Assembly (NCBI GenBank): GCA_021296435.1
Contig: JAGWAK010000083.1
Location: 1,974-11,923, forward strand
From: Acidimicrobiia bacterium
GTDB lineage: Bacteria > Actinomycetota > Acidimicrobiia > Acidimicrobiales > CATQHL01
DNA: 9,950 nt
Direction: 5' to 3'
In this document: positions 1-7,380 of the stretch, piece by piece
Position numbering within the stretch: position 1 is the stretch's first letter
Layout: every line of letters begins with the position of its first letter
Notes under the pieces: model-generated
Seen by the model: only the letters and a program-made list of their open reading frames with translations
What the model was told of the DNA's origin: nothing
Databases searched by the model: none
Translations under genes and position numbers: made by a program

Positions 1-1
1 C

Positions 2-1525
2 GAAGACCAGTTCCTCGGCGATGCGCCCGCCCATCCGCACCACGAGGGAGTCCTCGATGTAGTTCTGGCGGTAGATGTGGCGTTCCTGCTCGGGGAGTTG
101 CATCGTCACGCCGAGGGCCATGCCGCTGGGGATGACGGTCACCTTGTGCAGTGGGTCGGCGCTGGGCAGCGTGGCGGCGCACACGGCGTGGCCGGCCTCG
201 TGATAGGCCACGGCGGTCTTCTCGTCCTCCGAGAGCGCCAGCGACTCCCTCTTCTGGCCGATCAGCACCCGGTCGCGGGCCTGCTCGAAGTCGCCCATCG
301 AGATGGTCTCCTCGCCGTTGCGCACCGCCGCCAGGGCGGCCTCGTTCACGAGGTTGGAGAGGTCGGCGCCGCTCATGCCCGGTGTCCCGCGGGCGATGAG
401 CGACAGATCCAGGTCGTCGTCCAGCCGCTTGCCCTTCACGTGCACCTCGAGGATCTTCACCCGGTCCTCCAACTCGGGAAGCGGCACCACCACCTGGCGG
501 TCGAACCGGCCCGGGCGCAGCAGGGCTGGATCCAGGATGTCCGGGCGGTTGGTGGCGGCCATCATCACGATGCCCTCGGTGGCCTCGAAGCCGTCCATCT
601 CCGAGAGCATCTGGTTGAGGGTCTGCTCGCGCTCGTCGTGGCCGCCGCCGAGGCCGGCGCCCCGCTTGCGGCCGATGGAGTCGATCTCGTCGATGAAGAT
701 GATTGCGCTTCCCATCTTGCGGGCGTTGTTGAACAGGTCGCGCACCCGGCTGGCGCCGACGCCCACGAACATCTCCATGAAGTCCGAGCCGGTGACCGAG
801 AGGAACGGCACGCCCGCCTCGCCGGCCACGGCACGGGCGATGAGGGTCTTGCCGGTGCCCGGGGGGCCCACCAGCAGGATGCCCTTGGGGATGCGCGCGC
901 CGATCTGGGCGAACTTCTCGGGCTCACGCAGGAAGTCCACCACTTCGGTGATCTCCCTCTTGACGCCGTCGTAACCGGCCACGTCGTCGAAGGTCGTCGC
1001 CGGCCGTTCGGTGGAATAGGTCTTCGCCCGGGAGCGGCCGATCGACATGATCCCGCCCATCTGCCCCTGGGCGCGCCTCTGCATCCACCAGAAGAACAGG
1101 ATCAGCAGACCCACCGGCAGCAGCAGGGGTAGCAGCGTGCCCCAGATGCTCGAGGAGGGCCTCGTGAACTCCACGCCGGCCCCCAGCCGGTCCCGCAGCA
1201 GGGCGTAGTCCTCGGGAGGCAACTCGGTGGGGCCGGTGGTGCGGAAGGTGCCGCCACCGGCGAGTTCCCCGCTGATGTCGCCGTTGTTGTTGTTGATCTC
1301 CACGGTGACGACCGCGCCTGCGGCCACCTGATCCAGGAACTCGGCGTAGGTGATGGCCTCGGTGGTGTCGTCGCTGAACATCCCCGGCAGGATGAGCGTT
1401 CCGAGGATGACCAGCAGTGCCACCCAGGCCAGCCAGCGGGTCCAGTGCGGGCCGGTGGCGCGGGGCGCGTCCCCCGGACCGCCCGGCTCCGGTGGCGGCT
1501 GCGGGGGAGAAGGCGGCTGCGCCAT
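2..1525 (-). CDS. ftsH: ATP-dependent zinc metalloprotease FtsH (3' end outside window)
   Basis: Membrane-anchored AAA+ protease that extracts and degrades membrane and short-lived cytosolic proteins as a hexamer. 508 codons are visible; the frame is open to the window edge. A Pro-rich N-terminus (residues 4-18) precedes TM1 (about 31-50), an extracytoplasmic region (51-127) and TM2 (about 128-147). The AAA domain shows Walker A GPPGTGKT (220-227), pore loop FVGVG (253-257), Walker B IIFIDEID (275-282) and the second region of homology with RPGRFDR and its arginine fingers (337-343). The zinc site HEAGH (442-446) opens the peptidase domain, and the last residues read MGGRIAEELVF. The third zinc ligand (Asp) and the C-terminus should lie beyond position 1. 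The ATG at 1525 is chosen because it starts the conserved reading and sits 6 bases after a TAGCAT -10 box with no Shine-Dalgarno, suggesting a leaderless mRNA. Family assignment is secure. Confidence 0.97.
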   Translation of the reverse strand, partial: MAQPPSPPQPPPEPGGPGDAPRATGPHWTRWLAWVALLVILGTLILPGMFSDDTTEAITYAEFLDQVAAGAVVTVEINNNNGDISGELAGGGTFRTTGPTELPPEDYALLRDRLGAGVEFTRPSSSIWGTLLPLLLPVGLLILFFWWMQRRAQGQMGGIMSIGRSRAKTYSTERPATTFDDVAGYDGVKREITEVVDFLREPEKFAQIGARIPKGILLVGPPGTGKTLIARAVAGEAGVPFLSVTGSDFMEMFVGVGASRVRDLFNNARKMGSAIIFIDEIDSIGRKRGAGLGGGHDEREQTLNQMLSEMDGFEATEGIVMMAATNRPDILDPALLRPGRFDRQVVVPLPELEDRVKILEVHVKGKRLDDDLDLSLIARGTPGMSGADLSNLVNEAALAAVRNGEETISMGDFEQARDRVLIGQKRESLALSEDEKTAVAYHEAGHAVCAATLPSADPLHKVTVIPSGMALGVTMQLPEQERHIYRQNYIEDSLVVRMGGRIAEELVF

Positions 1526-1531
1526 AGGTTC

Positions 1532-1537
1532 ATGCTA
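1532..1537 (-). promoter_or_regulatory. -10 box (TAGCAT) for ftsH, probably leaderless
   Basis: Read on the minus strand, TAGCAT matches the TANNNT -10 consensus of actinobacterial housekeeping sigma factors and is followed by six bases and then the ftsH ATG at 1525. That places the expected transcription start on or next to the A of the start codon. There is no purine-rich Shine-Dalgarno upstream, which agrees with a leaderless transcript. No convincing -35 hexamer was found at 16-18 bases spacing. Confidence 0.5.
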
Positions 1538-1632
1538 GGAGGCAGCCGGGTGATTCTGCGGGCCGGCGCCCGGGCCATCTCGATGCCGGAGCCCCGTTGT
1601 GGCGCGTCAACAAGGTGCCGGATGCCCACGGG

Positions 1633-1638
1633 TAGGAT
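1633..1638 (+). promoter_or_regulatory. Candidate -10 box (TAGGAT) for the CPBP protease gene and downstream operon
   Basis: TAGGAT fits TANNNT and lies in the divergent gap, about 100 bases from the ftsH -10 box. Transcription would start around 1645-1647, either giving a leader of about 40 bases before the ATG at 1685 or starting at a GTG at 1647 (see the candidate leader peptide). The distance from the box to that GTG is 8 bases, slightly long for a leaderless start. No clear -35 element is visible. This is a pattern match only. Confidence 0.35.
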
Positions 1639-1646
1639 CGCTGGCC

Positions 1647-1685
1647 GTGGTCCGTTGTTGTGCGAATGCGACCGCGGGCCGCTGA
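1647..1685 (+). CDS. Candidate 12-codon leader peptide with tandem Cys codons (speculative)
   Basis: A GTG at 1647, just downstream of the TAGGAT box, opens a frame reading VVRCCANATAGR and ends with TGA at 1683-1685. The stop shares its last base with the ATG of the CPBP gene (TGATG), a typical arrangement for termination-reinitiation. Two consecutive TGT codons encode Cys-Cys. Leaderless uORFs with cysteine runs are known as attenuators in mycobacteria, so the architecture is plausible. However, a short open frame in GC-rich DNA can arise by chance, and the peptide resembles no leader I recognise. Confidence 0.2.
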   Translation: MVRCCANATAGR

Positions 1686-2449
1686 TGTCGCAGAGGGGTC
1701 GCCTGCGGCCGCCGCCCCGCTGGTCGGTGTCGGCGGCGATTCTGGGATGGATCGCGGCCGCCGCCATCACCGTCGTAGTGCAGGTGGTGCTGGAGTCGAT
1801 CTGGGCGGTGCCGAGCGGAATCGGCGCCGCTGCCGCCCGGGCGGGCGTGCAGGTCGCCGGGGGAGCCGAGCCGGACCGTCTCGACAGTAGCTACTGGCAG
1901 TTCACGTTGCTCCAGTTGCCCCTGTGGCTGACCCTGGCGGCGATCACCTGGGCGATCGTCCGCCGCCACGGCATCGGGCTGCGCAGCGCTCTGGGCCTCG
2001 AACAGCGCTGGTACGACGTGCCCGTCGGATTGGTCTGCGGGCTTGCGGCGCAGTTCCTGATCATCCCCCTGGTGTACCTGCCGCTGGCGCCGTACATCGA
2101 TAGCCAGGACATTGAGGAGCCGGCCCGCCGCATCATGGCCCTCGCCGACGACGCCACGGCCGCGGCGGTCGTGGTGGTCGCCGTCGTGCTGGTGGCGCCG
2201 TTCGTCGAGGAGTTGTACTTCCGCGGCTTGTTGCTGCGAGCCCTTTGGGGGCGGATGGGACGCGTCGGAACCGTGGCGCTCTCGGCAGTGCTGTTCGGGC
2301 TGGCGCACGTGCAGATCCTGCAACTCCCGGCGCTGGTGGTCTTCGGGCTCGTAGCCGGCACGCTGGTCGTGGTCACGAGACGCCTCGCTCCGGCGATGTG
2401 GGCGCACGCCGCTTTCAACGGCGTCACGGTCGTGCAGTTGCTCCGCTGA
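1685..2449 (+). CDS. CPBP family intramembrane glutamic endopeptidase
   Basis: A 254-residue polytopic membrane protein of the CPBP (CAAX protease and bacteriocin-processing, Abi/Rce1-like) family. The three family motifs are present and in order: EELYFR at 175-180 (the EExxxR motif with catalytic Glu), FGLAH at 204-208 (FxxxH) and HAAFN at 241-245 (HxxxN). Hydrophobic segments lie at about 15-37, 72-92, 111-135, 159-173, 195-210, 214-231 and 240-252. Substrates cannot be read from the sequence; relatives process prenylated proteins or bacteriocins, or work in signalling. The ATG at 1685 is chosen because hydrophobic and conserved sequence begins soon after it; the frame is open further upstream (ATG at 1622, TTG at 1655 and 1658) but encodes Arg-rich, non-conserved sequence. 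No Shine-Dalgarno precedes the start. It lies head-to-head with ftsH and 3 bases before the large membrane protein gene, so it probably leads the operon. Confidence 0.88.
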   Translation: MSQRGRLRPPPRWSVSAAILGWIAAAAITVVVQVVLESIWAVPSGIGAAAARAGVQVAGGAEPDRLDSSYWQFTLLQLPLWLTLAAITWAIVRRHGIGLRSALGLEQRWYDVPVGLVCGLAAQFLIIPLVYLPLAPYIDSQDIEEPARRIMALADDATAAAVVVVAVVLVAPFVEELYFRGLLLRALWGRMGRVGTVALSAVLFGLAHVQILQLPALVVFGLVAGTLVVVTRRLAPAMWAHAAFNGVTVVQLLR

Positions 2450-2452
2450 CCG

Positions 2453-5239
2453 ATGAGACCGCCCGCCGAAGAACTGTCCCGGCAGATGGAGGTCACCCGC
2501 CGGCCCCGACGTGACGTGACGGCAATGCAGCGCCGCACGGGAATCGCCTGCGTCATCGGGATGTGCCTGTTCGTTTTCTGGCAGATGCGGCCCGACCTGC
2601 TGTTCTCGGCGACCACGCCCGCCGGGGGCGACATGGCCGCCCACGTCTGGGGGCCGGCGTACCTGCGCGACCACCTGCTGCCGCTGGGGCGCTTGAGCGG
2701 CTGGGCTCCGGACTGGTATGCGGGCTTCCCCGCCTACCACTTCTACATGGTGCTGCCGTCGCTCGTCATCGCAGTGGCCTCGTTCGTGATCCCCTACGGG
2801 GTGGCGTTCAAGCTCGTGGCGGTCGCCGGTCTGGTGTCACTGCCGCTGGCGGCGGCGACGTTCGTGCGCCTGGCGGGTCTGCGGTTCCCGACACCGACGA
2901 TCGCGGCGCTGTTCACGCTGCCGTTCCTGTTCGACACGACTTTCAGCATCTACGGCGGCAACGTGGCCTCAACCCTGGCGGGGGAGTTCGCGTACTCCAT
3001 CAGCCTGTCGCTGATGCTGGTCTACCTGGGCGTGCTGCTGCGCGGGCTGCGTACGGGCCGCCACCGGGTGCTGGCCGGCGCGCTGCTGGCGTTGGTGGGC
3101 CTCACGCACCTCATACCGGCGATCTTCGCGGTGGCCGCGACCGGCGTTGCGCTGGCGATGCAGCCGGGCCGGCGAGGCATGCGCTGGGTGACGGTGACCG
3201 GCGCGCTGGCGGCGGCGCTGGCGGCGTTCTGGCTGCTGCCGTTCTGGTGGCGGCGGGACTACTACCACAACATTGACTGGGTAAACCTCAGCGAGTACTG
3301 GCCGAACCTGGTGCGCGAGGACTGGAACTGGGTGCTGGTGGGGGCCTGGGCGGCCCTGCTGATCGGCATCCTTCGCCGCCGTCGCCTGGTGCTGTACTTG
3401 GCGGCGCTGGCGGTGCTGGCGGCGGCGGGGTACCGCTGGCTCCCGCAGGGGGTGCTGTGGAACGCCCGGCTGCTGCCGTTCTACTACCTGGCGATGCTCC
3501 TGCTGGTGGGGATCGGTGTCTCGACCATGCTGTCGGTGCTGGTGGCCGGAGGCTCGCTGCGCGACCTGCCGACTGGCGCGGGCGACGGCGGGCTGGGGCT
3601 CGGCGAGGAGCGAAAGCGACGGCGCTGGCTCCCCGCGGACTCCCTGCGCCTGCGGATAGCTCTGGCGGCCGCCGTGCCGGCGGGAGCGGTGGCGGTGGCG
3701 ATCGACGACCTGGTCGCGGACAGCGCGACCCTGCGGGCACTCCTGGAGGTGTTGCCGGGGATCGAACCGGCCACGGCGCCTGCCAGGGCGGCGGATGTGG
3801 CGCACCTGGCGCTGCTGGTGCTCACCAGCGCCGCCGTGGTGGCTGTCATTGAGATCCTCCGATCCGTACGGGCGCAGGGTTTCCGGCCCAAGGCCAGCGG
3901 CACCGTGGTGCTCGGTCGCCCCGCGTCCGCCGCCGGAGCGCTGCGCCCCGCCGGCGCCGACCCGACGCCCCCGACCGGGGTGATCCGACCGCTGGGGGCT
4001 GCTCCCCGGCCCAGTTCTCGTGCCGGTGTGGTGCTGCTGCTGGGCGCCGTGGCGCTCACCCTGGGCGTCGTGGCGGCCGTGGCCTACCCGCTGCGGGCGC
4101 TGGGACCCGCCGGCGGGGAGGTTGCCGACGGTCGCTACGGCCTGCGAGTTGCCCCGAACGTCGTGCTGGCGGGCACGACCACCGAGAGCTTCCTGCCGTT
4201 CTGGGTCTACTGGAACTTCTCCGGCTACGAGGCCAAGGAGCCTCGCGAGGGCATCGGGGGCTACAACGAGTACTACCGGGTCGTCACCACGATGGCGGCG
4301 GTCGCCGGCGAGCGGGGTTGCGGCCGGGTCATGTGGGAGTACGGCTTGAAGCGTCTGGACAGTTACGGCTCGCCGATGTCGCTGATGCTGCTGCCGCACT
4401 GGACCGACGGCTGCCTGGCCTCCATGGAGGGGCTCTTCTTCGAGTCCACCCAGACCGTGCCGTTCCACTTCATCAACCAGGACGAACTCTCGACCGAACC
4501 GTCACGGCCGGTGCGCGCTGTGCCCTACGAGGGCGTCGACGTGGCCGACGGGGTTGCGCACATGCAGCTTTTCGGCGTTCGCTACTACATGGCGTTCTCG
4601 GAATCCCTGATCGCCGAGGCCCGCGCCCACGAGGATCTCACGGAGGTGGCCGCCGAGCCCCCGTGGGTGATGTTCGAACTGGCCGACGCGCCCCTCGTGT
4701 CGCCGCTGGCCGCCCAGCCCGTAATCGTCCGCGGCGCCGGCGACGACCCGGCGCGCTGGCTGGACGTCGCCGTGGACTTCTACGGCGGCTACCCGGGCTC
4801 CGGCGCCACCGAGCCCGAGGCGGGATTCCTGCCGACGGCGGCGGTGTTCCCGGCCGCCGACGGGCCGGACGGCTGGGCCGAGGTCTCGCCGGGGGAGGAG
4901 CGGCCGGTGCGCAGCCTGGAGGCGGTCGAGGTCCACGACATCTCCACCACGCAGAACTCCATCAGCTTTCGGGTCGACCGCACCGGCGTCCCGATCCTGG
5001 TGAAGGCCTCGTACTTCCCCAACTGGCAGGTCGACGGCGCGGTTGGTCCCTACCGGGTGGCGCCCAACTTCATGGTCGTCGTGCCCGACGAGTCCCAGGT
5101 CACCCTCAGCTACGGCTGGACGCCGGCGGACGTGCTGGCGTGGGTGCTAACCGCCATCGGTGTGATCGCCGCCCTGGTGCTGTGGCGCAACCCGCACATC
5201 TGGACCGCCGAGGCGGACCGGCGCGCCCCGTGGGAGTGA
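2453..5239 (+). CDS. Large multi-spanning membrane protein, PTPS-related/GT-C-like, YfhO-like C-terminus
   Basis: A 928-residue protein with about 14 predicted membrane segments (roughly 30-44, 96-115, 117-139, 148-165, 182-198, 206-235, 245-265, 293-307, 311-326, 339-365, 399-418, 449-468, 524-546, 893-912). The first external loop has GGDMAAH (58-64) and WAPDWYAGFPAYHFY (84-98), resembling the '6-pyruvoyl-tetrahydropterin synthase related' membrane family (PF10131 as I recall it). Despite that name, the fold looks like GT-C glycosyltransferases, where an Asp in this loop is catalytic. A large domain at 547-892, probably extracytoplasmic, ends in a YfhO-like stretch (VKASYFPNWQVDG, 850-862). 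Pro/Ala-rich linkers lie at 366-398 and 470-523. I infer use of a polyprenyl-linked sugar on the outer face, supported by the lipid-sugar synthase gene 3 bases downstream. The start is uncertain: ATGs at 2453, 2486 and 2525 all lack a clear ribosome site. The exact substrate is unknown. Confidence 0.8.
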   Translation: MRPPAEELSRQMEVTRRPRRDVTAMQRRTGIACVIGMCLFVFWQMRPDLLFSATTPAGGDMAAHVWGPAYLRDHLLPLGRLSGWAPDWYAGFPAYHFYMVLPSLVIAVASFVIPYGVAFKLVAVAGLVSLPLAAATFVRLAGLRFPTPTIAALFTLPFLFDTTFSIYGGNVASTLAGEFAYSISLSLMLVYLGVLLRGLRTGRHRVLAGALLALVGLTHLIPAIFAVAATGVALAMQPGRRGMRWVTVTGALAAALAAFWLLPFWWRRDYYHNIDWVNLSEYWPNLVREDWNWVLVGAWAALLIGILRRRRLVLYLAALAVLAAAGYRWLPQGVLWNARLLPFYYLAMLLLVGIGVSTMLSVLVAGGSLRDLPTGAGDGGLGLGEERKRRRWLPADSLRLRIALAAAVPAGAVAVAIDDLVADSATLRALLEVLPGIEPATAPARAADVAHLALLVLTSAAVVAVIEILRSVRAQGFRPKASGTVVLGRPASAAGALRPAGADPTPPTGVIRPLGAAPRPSSRAGVVLLLGAVALTLGVVAAVAYPLRALGPAGGEVADGRYGLRVAPNVVLAGTTTESFLPFWVYWNFSGYEAKEPREGIGGYNEYYRVVTTMAAVAGERGCGRVMWEYGLKRLDSYGSPMSLMLLPHWTDGCLASMEGLFFESTQTVPFHFINQDELSTEPSRPVRAVPYEGVDVADGVAHMQLFGVRYYMAFSESLIAEARAHEDLTEVAAEPPWVMFELADAPLVSPLAAQPVIVRGAGDDPARWLDVAVDFYGGYPGSGATEPEAGFLPTAAVFPAADGPDGWAEVSPGEERPVRSLEAVEVHDISTTQNSISFRVDRTGVPILVKASYFPNWQVDGAVGPYRVAPNFMVVVPDESQVTLSYGWTPADVLAWVLTAIGVIAALVLWRNPHIWTAEADRRAPWE

Positions 5240-5242
5240 CCG

Positions 5243-6013
5243 GTGGGTGTCGGTAGTGGCGGGGCGCCGAGCGGTGTGCGCCTGTCGGTCGTGCTGCCCG
5301 CCTTCCGGGAGGCCAGGGTCATCGCCGACACCCTTGCGGCGCTGCGGGACGGCCTGTCCGGCGCGGCGCCGGGGGATCTCCTGGAGCTCATCGTGGTGGA
5401 CGACGGGTCCGACGACGCCACCGTCGAACGCGCCCGCGCGGCGGGGGCAGACCGGGTCATCGCGCTCGGCGGAAACCGCGGCAAGGGGGCTGCGGTGCGC
5501 ACCGGGATGCTGGCGGCTGACGGCGAGGTTGTGGTGTTCACAGACGCCGACCTGCAATACCCGCCGGATCGGATCGTGGCGGTGCTCGACCGCCTCGGTG
5601 GCGAAGTGGGAGCGGTCCTCGCCACGCGCGGCCGAACCGCGGACGGGCTGCTGCGACGCCTCGGAACACACGTCGTGTCCCGCCTGGCGGCGCTGCTGGT
5701 CCTGCGTGGCGAGGAGTTCGCTCAGCACCGACTCGGCGACACGCAGTGCGGGCTGAAGGCGTTCCGTCAAGACGTGGCACACGAGGTCTTCGGCCGCTGC
5801 CGGGTGGATCGCTTCGGGTTCGACGTGGAGGTGCTGCTGCTGCTCTCGCTGCTGGGGGTCCCCACGGTGGTCGAGACTGTCGAGGCCACCTCGGGGATGC
5901 GCCGTTCCACCGTGCGTGTGGTCCGTGACGGCGTCGGGATCCTGCGGGACCTCGTCGGGATCCGTCGCCGGTACCGCCGAGGCGACTATTCCTCCGTGAC
6001 GCCCGATGACTGA
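5243..6013 (+). CDS. Family 2 glycosyltransferase, dolichyl/polyprenyl-phosphate sugar synthase type
   Basis: A 256-residue GT-A glycosyltransferase that should move a hexose from a nucleotide sugar to polyprenyl phosphate at the cytosolic membrane face. Visible elements are the nucleotide-binding start LSVVLPAFRE (14-23), VVDDGSDD (51-58), GGNRGKGAAVRTGM (76-89), the metal-binding DAD with DLQYPP (101-108), and the DTQCGLKAFR and RFGFDVEVL signatures (166-175, 190-198) typical of ALG5/DPM1-like enzymes. No C-terminal membrane segments are present; the tail is Arg-rich (241-246) and may bind the membrane surface. The GTG at 5243 is preceded by GGAG six bases away, inside the end of the upstream gene. 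The gene follows the large membrane protein by 3 bases and overlaps the longest manB frame by 8 bases, so it is co-transcribed. Mannose is the likely sugar given manB and the isomerase, but glucose (as in ALG5) is not excluded. Confidence 0.88.
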   Translation: MGVGSGGAPSGVRLSVVLPAFREARVIADTLAALRDGLSGAAPGDLLELIVVDDGSDDATVERARAAGADRVIALGGNRGKGAAVRTGMLAADGEVVVFTDADLQYPPDRIVAVLDRLGGEVGAVLATRGRTADGLLRRLGTHVVSRLAALLVLRGEEFAQHRLGDTQCGLKAFRQDVAHEVFGRCRVDRFGFDVEVLLLLSLLGVPTVVETVEATSGMRRSTVRVVRDGVGILRDLVGIRRRYRRGDYSSVTPDD

Positions 6014-6033
6014 TCAGCCAGGCACGACCGGGC

Positions 6034-6038
6034 GGAGG
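6034..6038 (+). promoter_or_regulatory. Shine-Dalgarno (GGAGG) deciding the manB start at GTG 6045
   Basis: GGAGG ends six bases before an in-frame GTG at 6045. The longer frame could start at ATG 6006, overlapping the upstream gene by 8 bases, but that ATG has no Shine-Dalgarno. Starting at 6045 leaves about eight residues before the conserved IIRANDIRG opening, which suits the family. Confidence 0.55.
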
Positions 6039-6044
6039 TCGGCC

Positions 6045-7380
6045 GTGGAGTCTCGCCTCGACTCGATCATCCGCGCCAACGACATCCGCGGCCGGGTTCC
6101 CACCGAACTCGACGCCCCGATGGCACGGCGGCTCGGAGAGGCTCTCGCCGCGTTATTCCGCGAGGACGACCCCGGCACCACCGAGGTGGTCGTCGGGCGC
6201 GACATGCGACTCTCGGGGCCATCCCTCCTCGACGCGTTCTGCGCCGGCGTGCAGGCTGCGGGCCTCGACGTGGTGGACCTGGGGCTGACTTCAACCGACA
6301 TGCTCTACTTCGCCTCCGGTCACCGCGGCGCTCCCGGTGTCGTCTTCACGGCCTCGCACAACCCCGCGGACTACAACGGCCTCAAGGCCTGCCGGGCGGG
6401 CGCCCGGCCGCTCAGCGGCGAGCGGGGGCTGCGGCGCGTGCGCGACCGAGCCCGCCGGGCGAGTGGGCCGGCGTCGCGACATCGATCTGCTGGACGCCTT
6501 CGCCCATCACGTCCGGTCATTCGTGGACACCGGGGCGATGCGGCCGCTGCGGGTGGTGGCCGATGTCGCCAACGGTATGGGCGGCCTCGTGGTGCCGGCC
6601 GTCTTCGCGGGTTTGCCGCCGACTCTCGACGTGCTGTACGGCGAGTTGGACGGCAGCTTCCCGAACCATCCCCCCGACCCCCTGCAGGAGGCCAACCTGG
6701 CCGACGTGTGCCAGCGGGTGCGGGCGGTCGGCGCGGATGTGGGACTGGCGTTCGACGGCGATGCCGATCGGGTCTTCTTCGTGGACGACCGGGGGCGCCC
6801 ACTGTCGGGTTCGGTCGTGGCGGCCCTGCTGGCGAAAGCTGTGTTGAGCCGCCGCCCCGGGGCGCTCGTGCTGTACAACGCGGCGTGCTCGCGGATGGTC
6901 TCCGAGGTGATCGCCGAGGCCGGCGGCCGCGGCGTGCGCACCCGTGTGGGGCACACCCTCATCAAGCAGCAGATGGCCGAGACGGGGGCCGCTTTCGCCG
7001 GCGAGCATTCCGGCCACTATTACTTCGCCGAGAACCACAACTCCGACTCGGGGGTGCTGGCGGCGGTGGCGCTGCTGGAGGAGTTGTCCCGCGCCGGGGT
7101 GCCCCTCAGCGAACTGCGTCGCCCGTTCGATCGCTACGCCGCCTCGGGCGAGGTGAACTTCACCGTCGCCGATCCCGCAGCGGTCGCCGACGCGCTGGCG
7201 CGGCGCTACCGCGACCACCCCCAGGATCGCCTCGACGGTCTCACCGTCGACTGCGGTGACTGGTGGTTCAACCTGCGGCCCTCCAACACCGAGCCCTTGT
7301 TGCGTCTCAACCTGGAGGCTGCCAGCGTCGACGATTGCACGCATCGCCTCGCCGAGTTGCGAGCGGCGATCGACGGATAG
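6045..7380 (+). pseudogene. manB: Phosphomannomutase/phosphoglucomutase (ManB), frameshifted
   Basis: Alpha-D-phosphohexomutase that interconverts mannose-6-phosphate and mannose-1-phosphate. All four family signatures are present but in two frames. The first half (frame of 6045, also open from ATG 6006) has IIRANDIRG and the phosphoserine loop TASHNP (Ser codon 6354-6356), then ARPLSGERGLRRVRD up to about 6446. The second half, shifted by +1, resumes at about 6451-6462 (PAGR) and runs RRDIDLLDAF, the metal loop DGDADR (6754-6771), the sugar loop GEHSGHYYF (7000-7026) and the phosphate loop RPSNTEPLLR (7276-7305) to TAG at 7380. Compared with remembered mycobacterial ManB, about ten codons between the two halves seem missing, which suggests a deletion of 3n+2 bases rather than a one-base error. 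Without a frameshift, the first frame runs to 7259 as unrelated residues. The second part could restart at GTG 6463 or ATG 6538 but would lack the phosphoserine. It may be a true mutation or a sequencing/assembly fault. Confidence 0.85.
6444..6462 (+). other. Frameshift junction inside manB
   Basis: Upstream of here the frame with codons starting at positions divisible by three carries ManB homology (last convincing residues VRD, ending 6446). Downstream the next frame (+1) carries it, from about PAGR at 6451-6462. No slippery heptamer with a following pseudoknot is obvious. A run of five G lies nearby at 6424-6428, but homology still fits the first frame after that run, so it is unlikely to be the site of the change. 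Confidence 0.7.

Noticed and set aside
77..1132. Long plus-strand open frame opposite ftsH
   Set aside because: Composition is His/Gly/Val-rich with no recognisable domain, and the opposite strand encodes unmistakable FtsH; it is a GC-rich antisense shadow.
1538..1542. Plus-strand Shine-Dalgarno-like GGAGG in the divergent gap as a CPBP start signal
   Set aside because: The in-frame sequence that would follow is Arg-rich and non-conserved, and it lies upstream of the candidate plus-strand promoter at 1633.
1607..2740. Minus-strand open frame across the CPBP gene
   Set aside because: It is rich in Gln, His and Arg, crosses a gene boundary of the plus strand, and lacks any domain; the plus strand has all three CPBP motifs.
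2969..4468. 499-codon minus-strand open frame opposite the large membrane protein
   Set aside because: Its Gln/His/Arg-rich, repeat-like sequence is the usual complement of Leu/Val/Ala-rich membrane coding DNA; the plus-strand frame has coherent membrane spans and motifs.
6424..6428. Homopolymer (five G) error as the cause of the manB frameshift
   Set aside because: Residues read after the run in the original frame (GLRRVRD) still match the family, so the frame change must lie further downstream.
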